Of a stretch of 52,980 nt of DNA, positions 29,213 through 36,987 are shown piece by piece. The stretch comes from Paludibacterium sp. (GTDB lineage: Bacteria; Pseudomonadota; Gammaproteobacteria; Burkholderiales; Chromobacteriaceae), in the NCBI RefSeq assembly GCF_019232825.1, contig NZ_JAFAND010000081.1, positions 1-52,980 of the forward strand, given 5' to 3'. A program made the translations under genes and the position numbers. Position 1 is the first letter of the stretch; each line of letters begins with the position of its first letter. The notes under the pieces are model-generated. The model did no database searches. It was not told where the DNA came from and worked only from the letters and a program-made list of their open reading frames with translations.

Positions 29213-29985
29213 CTCGCCCCCTCGCGCCAAACGCGCACGATCAACCCCTGCCCGATCAATAGCGTCAACAGCCGCTGCAGATCCAAGCCCGCCGCGTCTG
29301 GCACGGTAGACACCGCGTCGAGCAAGGTTCGGCCGGCGCCGAGCGCGGCCACTACCGCCGCGTCGCCCGGCGACAATACCGTCACGGCCATGCCGGACGG
29401 CCCCCGGCTCACTAGCGCGCATTGCTGGCGGCGAAAATTCACGCGACGCGAGCCGCGGTGATTCGCTTGATTGACATGCCAAATATCGTACAGCGGCCAT
29501 GACGATGCCAGGACGGCATGGGCCGGCGCCAACGTCAAGCAAAGCGCCCCCCAGTGCGCCGGATCTGTCGCGGCAAGCAACGACAAATCCGCCGGCGGCG
29601 CGTCGGCGGCCGCGCCTACCTGATGGATGGCCCACTCCAACCGGGCGACATCGGGGAGGTAGGGCAATGTGGCGGCGGGGGCGAAGCAGCCGAGAAAATC
29701 GGCGAAATCGCCGCCGTAATCATTCAGATCGCCACTACGGCTCGGCCGCTCCTGCGCGTAACGCCGTGCCGCGGCGTGCAGGAACGGCGCGCCGACAATA
29801 CGCTCGATGACCGGATACGTGCTGGAGAGCGCGCGGCTCAGATTGGACAACACGCTGTCGCGATAGACGCGAAAGGCCCGCTCGGCGCGCGCCGGATCTC
29901 CCGCGCACCCGGCCAAGAACGGCGTCGGGTCTTGCCCGAACACCGCCGCGGCGAACGCGGTCTGCAATTCACGCAACGAAGGCAT
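29209..29985 (-). CDS. DUF2063 protein, MNIO partner (BufC/HvfC-like)
   Basis: A 258-aa protein. The N-terminal DUF2063 domain (about 1-100) includes SLRELQTAFAAAVFGQDP, RAERAFRVYRDSVLSNLSRALSSTYPVIERIVG and FLHAAARRYAQERPSRSGDLNDYGGDFADFL. The C-terminal half resembles a winged-helix/RRE-type region (GRTLLDAVSTVPDAAGLDLQRLLTLLIGQGLIV). In bufferin-type clusters this partner binds the precursor and delivers it to the MNIO enzyme. Its start overlaps the end of the DUF692 gene by 17 bases, as expected for a tightly coupled pair, and its stop overlaps the start of the DoxX remnant. Confidence 0.88.
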   Translation of the reverse strand: MPSLRELQTAFAAAVFGQDPTPFLAGCAGDPARAERAFRVYRDSVLSNLSRALSSTYPVIERIVGAPFLHAAARRYAQERPSRSGDLNDYGGDFADFLGCFAPAATLPYLPDVARLEWAIHQVGAAADAPPADLSLLAATDPAHWGALCLTLAPAHAVLASSWPLYDIWHVNQANHRGSRRVNFRRQQCALVSRGPSGMAVTVLSPGDAAVVAALGAGRTLLDAVSTVPDAAGLDLQRLLTLLIGQGLIVRVWREGAR

Positions 29986-30826
29986 GGCGCACCTCCTTGC
30001 CGTCGCGGAGCAGGGCGTCGGCGCGAGCGGCCTCTTGCTGCAATGTTGCCAGCGGCGGCAAGTCCTGATCCCACTCGATCAACGTCGGCTGCGGTCCAAA
30101 GCGCGCCAGCGCTTCGCGGTACAGCCGCCACACCGGTTCGCTCACCGGCCGGGAATGCGTGTCGATCAAGAAGCCGTCCACTTCCTCGTACCCGGCCAGG
30201 TGGATCTCGGCCACCGCCTCGCCCGGCATGGCGGCCAGGTAATCCAGGGCGTCATAGCCGTGGTTGACGGCGCTGACGTACACATTGTTGATGTCGAGCA
30301 GCAACAAACACCCCGTGCGGCGCGTCACCTCGGCGACAAATTCCCATTCCGGCCAATCCTCCGGCAAGAAGCGCAGGTAACTGGACACGTTCTCCACCAA
30401 TAGCCGCCGGCCCAGCGCCAGCTGCACCGCGTCGACATGGTCGCACACCCGTGCCAGCGCCTCCCTGGTGTAGGGCAGCGGCAACAGGTCATTGAGCCAA
30501 CGTCCGCCGATGGCGGACCAGCACAGATGTTCGGAAATGGCGGCGGGCTCGATGCGCGCCGCCAGAGCGGCCAGGCGGCGCAGGTGCCCTTCATCGAGCG
30601 CATCCCCGCCGAGCGACATGCCGACCCCGTGCAAGCTCACCGGATAGCGCGAGCGCACCGCTTCCAGCCGGGACAACGCGGGACCGCCCGCCTGAAAAAA
30701 ATTCTCGCTATGGACCTCTACCCATCCCAAGCGGGGCGAGCCTGCCAGAACCGCTTCTTCATGCGGCGCACGCAGCCCGATGCCGGCACTCAGCGGCAAC
30801 GAAACATCAGAACGGACGGTCACCAT
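29969..30826 (-). CDS. DUF692 multinuclear non-heme iron oxidase (MNIO; BufB/HvfB-like)
   Basis: A 285-aa TIM-barrel enzyme of the DUF692/MNIO family. Iron-ligand and active-site candidates lie in SLHGVGMSLGGDALD, AISEHLCWSAIGG, LLVENVSSYLRF, LLLLDINNVYVSAVNHGYD, AEIHLAGYEEVDGFLIDTHS and EWDQDLPP, which hold the conserved His/Glu/Asp/Asn residues of the family. Family members modify cysteines of small precursor peptides; with a DUF2282 precursor, reported products are thiooxazole-containing copper-binding bufferins. It starts 13 bases after the precursor gene and overlaps the partner gene. Full length. Confidence 0.93.
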   Translation of the reverse strand: MVTVRSDVSLPLSAGIGLRAPHEEAVLAGSPRLGWVEVHSENFFQAGGPALSRLEAVRSRYPVSLHGVGMSLGGDALDEGHLRRLAALAARIEPAAISEHLCWSAIGGRWLNDLLPLPYTREALARVCDHVDAVQLALGRRLLVENVSSYLRFLPEDWPEWEFVAEVTRRTGCLLLLDINNVYVSAVNHGYDALDYLAAMPGEAVAEIHLAGYEEVDGFLIDTHSRPVSEPVWRLYREALARFGPQPTLIEWDQDLPPLATLQQEAARADALLRDGKEVRHAFVA

Positions 30827-30839
30827 ACGTGCCCCCGCC

Positions 30840-31100
30840 TTATTGACCGCCTGCCGGCTTCAGCTTGCCGCCCATCGACTGGCAACTGCCGGACGGCACC
30901 AGTTTGAAGTCGTTCGGGTCGTTGTCGACTTTCGACTGGCCGGCGCAGGAATGCTTGCTGTATTGGCTCGCGCAGTCGTTTTTGCCGGCCTTGGCGATGC
31001 CGTAGCATTGTTCGGTACTGGCCGCCGTGGCGGCGGCCGACAGTCCAAGGACCAATAGGCCCAGCGCGGCGGCCTGAATCGTTTTTTGTGCATGCTGCAT
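30840..31100 (-). CDS. Bufferin precursor peptide (DUF2282, BufA1-like)
   Basis: An 86-aa precursor with a signal peptide (about 1-27, ending AAATAA) and a mature region carrying four cysteines at 32, 43, 52 and 73. The family signature is present: [29 protein letters not shown] and QSMGGKL. In characterised bufferins of this type the two central cysteines become thiooxazoles and the outer two form a disulfide, giving a periplasmic copper-binding peptide; applying this here is inference from family. A strong AAGGAG ribosome site precedes the ATG. First gene of the operon, divergent from proA. Confidence 0.9.
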   Translation of the reverse strand: MQHAQKTIQAAALGLLVLGLSAAATAASTEQCYGIAKAGKNDCASQYSKHSCAGQSKVDNDPNDFKLVPSGSCQSMGGKLKPAGGQ

Positions 31101-31169
31101 GGTTTTCTCCTTAACGTCGTCATGACGCCGGCGCGGCGCCGGAAACCCGAACGCGGGCCTTCCACGCTG

Positions 31170-31198
31170 TTCGTCGCGGATCGAACGGATTTCTTACA
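31170..31198 (-). promoter_or_regulatory. Possible ECF-type promoter of the bufferin operon
   Basis: On the minus strand, CTGTAAGA (-35-like, at 31192-31199) is followed 18 bases later by CGAA (31170-31173), about 70 bases before the precursor start. Bufferin operons in Caulobacter are read by an ECF sigma factor with GTAAC/CGAA-type elements. The match is partial and the spacing two bases longer than I recall, so this is a weak candidate. Confidence 0.25.
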
Positions 31199-31321
31199 GG
31201 TACTGTAGATTCTTTTTTGCGTGGCGGTGGGTGCCGCCAGGAACGGGGCGGCACTTGCCGCACCGCATCATGTCGGTTACGCTCGATCGCATCGGAACGC
31301 ACTTTAGAGCCAAGGGACAGC

Positions 31322-32581
31322 ATGGACATCACAGACTATATGCAACAGGTCGGCCGCGCGGCTCGGGCCGCCAGCCGCGTGTTGGCGCGCGCGGACAGCG
31401 GCTGCAAAAATCAAGCGCTGTTGGCCATGGCCGACGCGATCGAACGTGACCGTGCCAAGCTCGCCGCCGCCAACCGTCAAGACGTGGACGCGGCGCGCGC
31501 CGCCGGCCTGGACGCGGCGCTGCTCGACCGTCTGACCGTATCGGATGCCGGCATCACCGCCATGGCCGAAGGCCTGCGCCAAGTGGCGGCGCTGCCCGAT
31601 CCGGTGGGCGAGATGAGCGACTTCACCTACCGCCCTTCCGGCATTCAACTGGGCAAAATGCGCGTACCGCTCGGCGTGGTGGGCATTATTTACGAAGCCC
31701 GCCCCAACGTGACCGCAGACGCGGCGGCGCTGTGCCTGAAATCCGGCAACGCGGCCATTTTGCGCGGCGGCTCGGAAGCCTTTCACAGCAATCAGGCCAT
31801 CGCCGCCTGTGTGCACGAGGGATTGCGCGCCGCCGGCTTGCCGGCCGAAGCGGTACAAGTACTCGAAACCACCGACCGCAGCGCGGTCGGCGCGCTGATC
31901 ACCATGACCGAGTATGTCGACGTGCTGGTGCCGCGCGGCGGCAAGGGACTGATCGCGCGTATCAGCGCCGAGGCGCGTGTGCCGGTCATCAAGCATCTCG
32001 ACGGCAACTGCCACGTCTATATCGACGAGCGGGCCAACCCCGCCCACGCCCACGCAATCGCCATCAACGCCAAAACGCAGCGCTACGGCACGTGCAACAC
32101 CATGGAGACGTTATTGGTCCATCACGCCGTGGCGGCCGATATCCTGCCGCGTCTGGCGGCGGCCTACGGCGAAAAGGGTGTGGCGCTGCGCGGCTGCGAG
32201 CGCACGCGCGCGCTCTTGGGCGCCGGGGTCAGCGCGGCGTCGGAAGAGGACTGGTTCACCGAATACTTGGCGCCGATTCTGGCGATCCGCATCGTCGACG
32301 ATCTCGACCAAGCCATCGAGCACATCAACCATTACGGCAGCCACCATACCGATGCCATCGTCACCGAGGATTACAGTCGCGCGCGCCGATTCCTGCGCGA
32401 AGTCGACTCGTCGAGCGTGATGGTCAACGCCAGCACCCGTTTCGCCGATGGCTTCGAGTATGGCTTGGGCGCGGAAATCGGCATTTCCACCGACAAGATC
32501 CACGCACGCGGCCCGGTTGGCCTCGTCGGATTGACCAGTCAAAAATGGGTGGTGCTTGGCGACGGACAAGTGCGTCAGTGA
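31322..32581 (+). CDS. proA: Gamma-glutamyl phosphate reductase
   Basis: ProA reduces gamma-glutamyl phosphate to glutamate semialdehyde with NADPH in proline synthesis. The protein is 419 aa (E. coli 417). It has the aldehyde-dehydrogenase fold with [39 protein letters not shown] (about 115-153), the [13 protein letters not shown] region and the catalytic Cys258 in [13 protein letters not shown]. The C-terminus contains [37 protein letters not shown]. The start at 31322 follows a GGGAC site; the longer upstream frame is not family-like. proB is not adjacent in this window. Confidence 0.97.
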   Translation: MDITDYMQQVGRAARAASRVLARADSGCKNQALLAMADAIERDRAKLAAANRQDVDAARAAGLDAALLDRLTVSDAGITAMAEGLRQVAALPDPVGEMSDFTYRPSGIQLGKMRVPLGVVGIIYEARPNVTADAAALCLKSGNAAILRGGSEAFHSNQAIAACVHEGLRAAGLPAEAVQVLETTDRSAVGALITMTEYVDVLVPRGGKGLIARISAEARVPVIKHLDGNCHVYIDERANPAHAHAIAINAKTQRYGTCNTMETLLVHHAVAADILPRLAAAYGEKGVALRGCERTRALLGAGVSAASEEDWFTEYLAPILAIRIVDDLDQAIEHINHYGSHHTDAIVTEDYSRARRFLREVDSSSVMVNASTRFADGFEYGLGAEIGISTDKIHARGPVGLVGLTSQKWVVLGDGQVRQ

Positions 32582-32610
32582 GGCGAAAGAGGCGGAAAAA
32601 CAGTAAAAAT

Positions 32611-32638
32611 GTGAACAACTTGTGCACAAGCTGTTCAC
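32611..32638. promoter_or_regulatory. 28-bp near-perfect palindrome
   Basis: GTGAACAACTTGTG at 32611-32624 pairs with CACAAGCTGTTCAC at 32625-32638 with one mismatch. The core TTGTGCACAA is itself palindromic and CACAAGTTGTG overlaps the right side (32636-32646). The size and symmetry suit a dimeric protein operator or nested DnaA-like boxes. It lies 30 bases after the proA stop and about 60 bases before the -35 element at 32696. Confidence 0.5.
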
Positions 32639-32695
32639 AAGTTGTGGGAATCATTCTCAACTCCTAAGTACTACCACTTAAATGCCAGTTTTCTT

Positions 32696-32723
32696 TTGGC
32701 AAACCGCCGTCATTTTTTATAAA
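32696..32723 (+). promoter_or_regulatory. Sigma70-like promoter
   Basis: TTGGCA (32696-32701) and TATAAA (32718-32723) with a 16-bp spacer, five of six consensus positions in each element. The predicted start is near 32729-32731, exactly where the hairpin begins. Confidence 0.6.
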
Positions 32724-32728
32724 ACTGC

Positions 32729-32807
32729 AAATGAGTCTCCTGGTTACAGGGCTCATTGGCCCCCCGCAGCCATTTCCGCCCACCCTCTCAGGGTGGGCAT
32801 TTTTCTT
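32729..32807 (+). ncRNA. Candidate small RNA or uspA attenuator leader, about 78 nt
   Basis: From the predicted start near 32729, the transcript begins with a hairpin: AATGAG (730-735) with CTCATT (752-757) and inner CCTG (739-742) with CAGG (747-750), loop GTTA. A C-rich single-stranded linker (32758-32777) follows. A terminator with a 9-bp stem GCCCACCCT/AGGGTGGGC (32778-32786 with 32790-32798) and an ATTTTTCTTT tail closes it. It is either a free-standing sRNA or a leader that terminates before uspA, whose start is 75 bases on. No known family recognised. Confidence 0.5.
32778..32807 (+). terminator. Rho-independent terminator of the candidate sRNA/leader
   Basis: A 9-bp perfect stem with a CTC loop (32778-32798) followed by ATTTTTCTTT. 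Confidence 0.85.
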
Positions 32808-32881
32808 TGCGGCGGACTATCTTCCCACCGGGGATCCCGCTAAGCTGGATGTCACCCCATGACAATAGGGTAAGCGCTCGC

Positions 32882-33370
32882 ATGTACCAGCACATCATCG
32901 CTGCCGTGGATGGCAGCACCCATGCCGATAAAGCCCTGCTGCAGGCTGGCTTGCTGGCCCGCCAGGTCGGTGCGCGGCTTACCGTGGCGCATATCGTCAA
33001 TCTGCAAAACCTGGCCCGCGCCGACAGCGAGCTGGTCCCCACCACGGAAGGGCTCGCACAAGCGCAAGCGCGTGGCCGCGCCATCCTAGAGCAGGCGCGC
33101 CAGCGCCTGGCCGACGCCTATGACCTCCCGGCGGAACTGCATCTGGGCGACAGCTGGCATGGCAAGCGCGATATGGCGCAAGTGCTGGCACGGTTCGCCA
33201 AGGAGGTCGACGCCGATCTGCTGGTGCTGGCCACCCATGGCCGAACCGGTTTGCGTCACATGCTGATGGGAAGTTTTATCGAGAACGTGATGCGCGCGGC
33301 GCCATGCCCGCTGCTGGTCGTGCAAAGCCGGCTCAACGCCGCCGGCTCGGGAGCCCGCTTGGCCGCGTAA
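32882..33370 (+). CDS. Universal stress protein, UspA family
   Basis: A 162-aa Usp-domain protein. It starts MYQHIIAAVDGSTHADKALLQ, and near the end has LLVLATHGRTGLRHMLMGSFIENVMRAAPCPLLVV, the ATP-binding motif form (A)-2x-G-9x-GS; the first Gly of the usual G-2x-G-9x-G is Ala here, as in several Usp proteins. These proteins are involved in stress survival and may bind ATP. The ATG at 32882 fits the family; the in-frame codons upstream run through the terminator and are not coding. Its ribosome site (AGGG, farther than usual) is weak. Confidence 0.93.
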   Translation: MYQHIIAAVDGSTHADKALLQAGLLARQVGARLTVAHIVNLQNLARADSELVPTTEGLAQAQARGRAILEQARQRLADAYDLPAELHLGDSWHGKRDMAQVLARFAKEVDADLLVLATHGRTGLRHMLMGSFIENVMRAAPCPLLVVQSRLNAAGSGARLAA

Positions 33371-33383
33371 CGGTGGCGGCCGG

Positions 33384-34148
33384 TTATCCGCCCTTGCGGG
33401 CGAAAACGAAAAATTCGCGATTGCCGTCGCCGCCGGTAATCGGGCTGTCGAACCACCGCAGCATCGTCAGCCCCTCGGCGGCCACCGCGTCGCCGACCTT
33501 CCGCCGCACGCCATCATAAAGCCGCACGTCGCGCACGATGCCTCCGCGGCCAATGCCTTCCCGTCCCACCTCGAATTGCGGCTTGACCAGCGACAGCAGA
33601 TGACCGCCAGGCCTAAGCAGCGCCAAGGCAGAGGGCAGCACCAACGTCAACGAGATGAACGACACGTCGCAAACGATGAGGTCGAAAGGCTGGTCCGCGT
33701 TAGCCGCCAACAGCGTGGCGCCGTCCAACGCGCGCGCGTTCACCCCTTCGAAATAGCGCACACGCGCGTCTTGGCGCAGACGAGCCGCCAACTGGTCGTG
33801 GCCGACGTCCACGCCGACAACCCGGCTAGCGCCCGATTGCAGCAGGCAATCGGTAAAACCGCCTGTCGACTGGCCAACATCCAGCACCGTCAGACCGGTC
33901 GCCGCCAGGTCGACGGCGGCCAGCGCGCCGGCCATCTTCAAACCGCCGCGCGACACGTAACGGTCGGCTGGATCGGGCGTGATGTGAAATGCGGCGAAAT
34001 CCTCGGCGAACTTCTGCCCGGACTTGGTGAGCGGCACGCGTTTGCCGCCGATGTCCACGCTGACTCGCCCGGCATCGATCAGATGTTGGGCATTGGTACG
34101 GGACGGGGCCAGGCCCAGCGTCACGAGCAGCAAGTCGGCACGGATCAT
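33384..34148 (-). CDS. tlyA: TlyA-family rRNA 2'-O-methyltransferase
   Basis: A 254-aa protein with an N-terminal S4 RNA-binding domain (about 1-60: RADLLLVTLGLAPSRTNAQHLIDAGRVSVDIGGKRV) and a FtsJ/RrmJ-like methyltransferase domain. SAM site: LTVLDVGQSTGGFTDCLLQSGASRVVGVDVGHDQL (about 87-121). Later blocks are FDLIVCDVSFISLTLVLPSAL, VKPQFEVGREGIGRGGIVRD and ENREFFVFA-like GNREFFVFARKGG. TlyA of mycobacteria methylates 16S and 23S rRNA cytidines; relatives were formerly called hemolysin A. The target here is not determined. It lies convergent with uspA and divergent from yceH. Confidence 0.93.
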   Translation of the reverse strand: MIRADLLLVTLGLAPSRTNAQHLIDAGRVSVDIGGKRVPLTKSGQKFAEDFAAFHITPDPADRYVSRGGLKMAGALAAVDLAATGLTVLDVGQSTGGFTDCLLQSGASRVVGVDVGHDQLAARLRQDARVRYFEGVNARALDGATLLAANADQPFDLIVCDVSFISLTLVLPSALALLRPGGHLLSLVKPQFEVGREGIGRGGIVRDVRLYDGVRRKVGDAVAAEGLTMLRWFDSPITGGDGNREFFVFARKGG

Positions 34149-34264
34149 AAGACAGCTCGGTATCGGAAAGCCGACAGCGTGGCGACAGCCGTGGCCGCTG
34201 TCAACTGCCCCACGCCTGGCCGATGCTAGAATGGCATTTTCATCTCTCGGGGGACATACGGCTC

Positions 34265-34891
34265 ATGGACGGCTACCAACTCAATCCGGTCGAAGTACGG
34301 GTGCTGGGCGCTTTGATTGAAAAACAAGCGTTGACGCCGGATACCTACCCCCTGACGCTGAATGCCCTGACAGCTGCCTGCAATCAGTTGACCAGCCGCG
34401 AACCGGTGATGCAGCTCACCGACAGCGACATCCTTGCCACCCTGGATAGCTTGGCCGCGCAAAAACTGATCGCCGAGCGCACGCCGGCCGGCAGCCGCGT
34501 GGCCAAATACGAGCACCGCCTCAATTATGAATGGCATCTCGATGGCGCGCGTCTTGCGGCGCTGGCCATCCTCATGCTGCGCGGCGCGCAGACGGCGGCG
34601 GAGATTCGCGCCCGCAGCGGCCGACTCCATGCCTTCTCGAGCGGCGAGGAAGTGGAAACCGCCTTGTCGGCGCTCGCCGACAAATATCCGCCGATGGTGG
34701 TGAAACTCGCGCGCCAGCCCGGCGCGCGCGAGGCGCGCTGGGCCCACCTGCTCAGCGGCGAGCCGCAGCAAATCGTCGAGGAATGCCGCGAAATCGATAT
34801 CGGCCTCGCCGGCCGCGTCGCCGCGCTGGAAGCGCAAGTCGAGGCGCTCAAAACGCGTCTAGTCGCGCTCGAAACGCGCTTGGACGAATGA
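34265..34891 (+). CDS. YceH family protein (DUF480)
   Basis: A 208-aa DUF480 protein made of two winged-helix-like domains. N-terminal half: YQLNPVEVRVLGALIEKQALTPDTYPLTLNALTAACNQLTSREPVMQL, followed by SRVAKYEHRLNYEWHL. The second half includes AALAILMLRGAQTAAEIRARSGRLHAFSSGEEVETAL and RQPGAREARWAHLLSGE. The C-terminus is a short coiled coil (AALEAQVEALKTRLVALETRL). Function unknown; a regulatory role is guessed from the fold only. I chose the start at 34265 because MDGYQLNPVE matches the family. Confidence 0.9.
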   Translation: MDGYQLNPVEVRVLGALIEKQALTPDTYPLTLNALTAACNQLTSREPVMQLTDSDILATLDSLAAQKLIAERTPAGSRVAKYEHRLNYEWHLDGARLAALAILMLRGAQTAAEIRARSGRLHAFSSGEEVETALSALADKYPPMVVKLARQPGAREARWAHLLSGEPQQIVEECREIDIGLAGRVAALEAQVEALKTRLVALETRLDE

Positions 34892-34917
34892 CCTTAGGGT
34901 CTGTTTGCAGACAGGCC

Positions 34918-36933
34918 CTAGTCGAACAGACGCTGGTACAGATACACCAGCACCCGCGCCAGATCGCTTGCCGTTTGCTCCTGGCCGGCACTGCCGGTAT
35001 GGCCGCCGCTGTCCGTTTCAAAAAACAGCGGCTGATGGCCGAGTTCGTTCAATCGCGCCACCATCTTGCGCGCATGCGCTGGATGCACGCGGTCGTCACG
35101 GCGGCTGGTGGTGAATAGCGCCTGTGGATAGGCCACTTCGGAACGAAGCTGGTGATAGGGCGAATAAGCCGCCAGATAGGGGCGGTCCTCGGCGTTGTCC
35201 GGGTCGCCGTACTCGTCGATCCAGCTTGCGCCGGCCAAGAGGCCGGTGTAACGCAGCATATCGAGCAGCGGCACTTCGCACACCACCGCCTGGAACAGTT
35301 CCGGACGCCGCACCATGGCCGCGCCGACCAAGAGCCCCCCGTTGCTGCCGCCTTCGATGGCCAAGTGACGGGGATCGGTGACGCCTCGCGCGATCAGATC
35401 CTCGGCCACGGCGATGAAATCGTCAAAGCTGACCGCGCGATGCACGCCCTGGGCGGCTTGATGCCAGGCCGGCCCAAACTCTCCGCCCCCGCGAATATTG
35501 GCCACCACGTACACCCCGCCCTTTTCCAGCCACTGCGGGCCAAAGTTGTCCATGTAATACGGCAACATCGGCACTTCGAAACCGCCATAGCCATACAACA
35601 ACGTCGGGGCATGCCCGTTAAACGGCAAATCGCGCGAACGCACGATGAAATACGGGATCGCCATGCCGTCCGGCGCACACGCGCGCCACTGTTCGGCGAC
35701 GAAACGGCTGGCGTCGAACGCCGCCGGTTGCGCGCGCAGGCATTCCGGCGTACCGCTTGGCAACTCGATTCGGTACAGACCGGTCGGCGTCAGAAAATCG
35801 CTATAGCTGTAGTACAGACAATCGGTATTCCACGGCTGGTCGACAAATTCGATCACCCCTTGTGCCGGCACCGGCAACGGGTATTCGCACCAGCTTCCGC
35901 GCTCTTTGCCGAAGGCAAGCAGGCGGCTTTGCACATTTTCCAGCAAATTGACCAGGATGAAGTCGCGACTGCACTCGACCGACTCGACCGAAGCCTGCGA
36001 TCCCGGATTCACCAGCAGCGCCGCCTCGCCACTGGCCAGGGTGTACGCCACGAGCGCCCCCGCCGGCCACAGCCGTCCGCCATGCGCCCAATCCTGCGCG
36101 AGCTTGACCACCAGATCGCCGTGAAGCCAAGCCAAGACTTCCGCCTCCTTAGGCAGCGGCAGGGCCGTGGTGCGGCGATCCTCGTCGAGCACATAGTAGG
36201 TTTTGCGGTAGAAGCTGTCGGCGGCCTCGATCATGTCCAGCGCGCCGCCGTCGCACGCTAGAAAGCGCCAAGCGCTGACCATCATGGCATCCCGCGGCAC
36301 GGCGAACAGCCGTTCGGCCTGCGCCCAATCCGCGCCCCGCGGCAGCAGCCACACCTCGCGCGGATAACCGGCCCGGGAGCGCTGCCGCGCCTCCCAGGCC
36401 GGGCAGACGAACAGACTGTCCTGATCGCGCCAGGCAACGTGATTCTTGCCGATGGGCAGGCGGAAGCCGCCCGCGACGAAATCGCCCGCCGCCAGATCGT
36501 ACTCGCGCGTCTCGGCGGCATCGCTACCGCCCAGGCTCAATGTCAGCAGACAACGCTCAGGCGCCAACGTGTAATGCGCGACACTGTCCAAGTACCAGTC
36601 CCGCCCTTCCGCCTCGGCCAACCGGTCGACGTCGAGCACCACCTGCCAATCGCTCGCGCCGGCGCGATAGGCCGCAAGCGAGGTGCGCCGATACACGCCC
36701 CGTGGATGCTCGGCGCTTTGGTGAAAGTTGTACAACCAATCGCCATGCTGGCTGAAGAACGGGATTTGCCGAGTATCGCGCAGGTTCTGCAGAACCTCGT
36801 CTCTGATCGACTCGAAGCGGGGATCGGCATCGAGAACGGCGCGGGTCAGGGTGTTTTGCGCCTCGACCCAGCGCACGGCCTCGTCGCTGTCGAGCGGCTC
36901 CAGCCACAGGTAAGGATCGGCATGGGTGGTCAT
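34918..36933 (-). CDS. Prolyl oligopeptidase family serine peptidase (S9A)
   Basis: A 671-aa cytoplasmic S9 peptidase. The N-terminal beta-propeller (about 10-400) begins DPYLWLEPLDSDEAVRWVEAQN. The C-terminal alpha/beta-hydrolase domain has LLYGYGGFEVPMLPYYMDNFGP, ANIRGGGEFGPAWHQAAQ, and the nucleophile motif GGSNGG (Ser at 530). SRRDDRVHPAHARKM holds the catalytic Asp near 613, and DSGGHTGS the His at 645. Such enzymes cleave short peptides after Pro or other residues; without a signal peptide it should act in the cytoplasm. The stop overlaps a small hairpin shared with the end of the convergent yceH gene (34895-34920). Confidence 0.93.
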   Translation of the reverse strand: MTTHADPYLWLEPLDSDEAVRWVEAQNTLTRAVLDADPRFESIRDEVLQNLRDTRQIPFFSQHGDWLYNFHQSAEHPRGVYRRTSLAAYRAGASDWQVVLDVDRLAEAEGRDWYLDSVAHYTLAPERCLLTLSLGGSDAAETREYDLAAGDFVAGGFRLPIGKNHVAWRDQDSLFVCPAWEARQRSRAGYPREVWLLPRGADWAQAERLFAVPRDAMMVSAWRFLACDGGALDMIEAADSFYRKTYYVLDEDRRTTALPLPKEAEVLAWLHGDLVVKLAQDWAHGGRLWPAGALVAYTLASGEAALLVNPGSQASVESVECSRDFILVNLLENVQSRLLAFGKERGSWCEYPLPVPAQGVIEFVDQPWNTDCLYYSYSDFLTPTGLYRIELPSGTPECLRAQPAAFDASRFVAEQWRACAPDGMAIPYFIVRSRDLPFNGHAPTLLYGYGGFEVPMLPYYMDNFGPQWLEKGGVYVVANIRGGGEFGPAWHQAAQGVHRAVSFDDFIAVAEDLIARGVTDPRHLAIEGGSNGGLLVGAAMVRRPELFQAVVCEVPLLDMLRYTGLLAGASWIDEYGDPDNAEDRPYLAAYSPYHQLRSEVAYPQALFTTSRRDDRVHPAHARKMVARLNELGHQPLFFETDSGGHTGSAGQEQTASDLARVLVYLYQRLFD

Positions 36934-36987
36934 ATCGTCACCGGTCGGTCTTTAAAGTCGCCAGAGAGTAGCACAAACGCCGGGTTG

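Larger units (their letters stand above)
32582..32881. other. Noncoding segment between proA and uspA
   Basis: 300 bases with no gene-like frame. In order: a 28-bp palindrome (32611-32638), a sigma70-like promoter (32696-32723), a hairpin (32730-32757), and a Rho-independent terminator (32778-32807), then 75 bases to the uspA start. This is the most structured intergenic stretch in the window. Confidence 0.7.

Noticed and set aside
31217-31321. N-terminal extension of ProA from an upstream ATG
   Set aside because: The extra 35 residues are Arg/Cys-rich, unlike any ProA, and the family start is at 31322.
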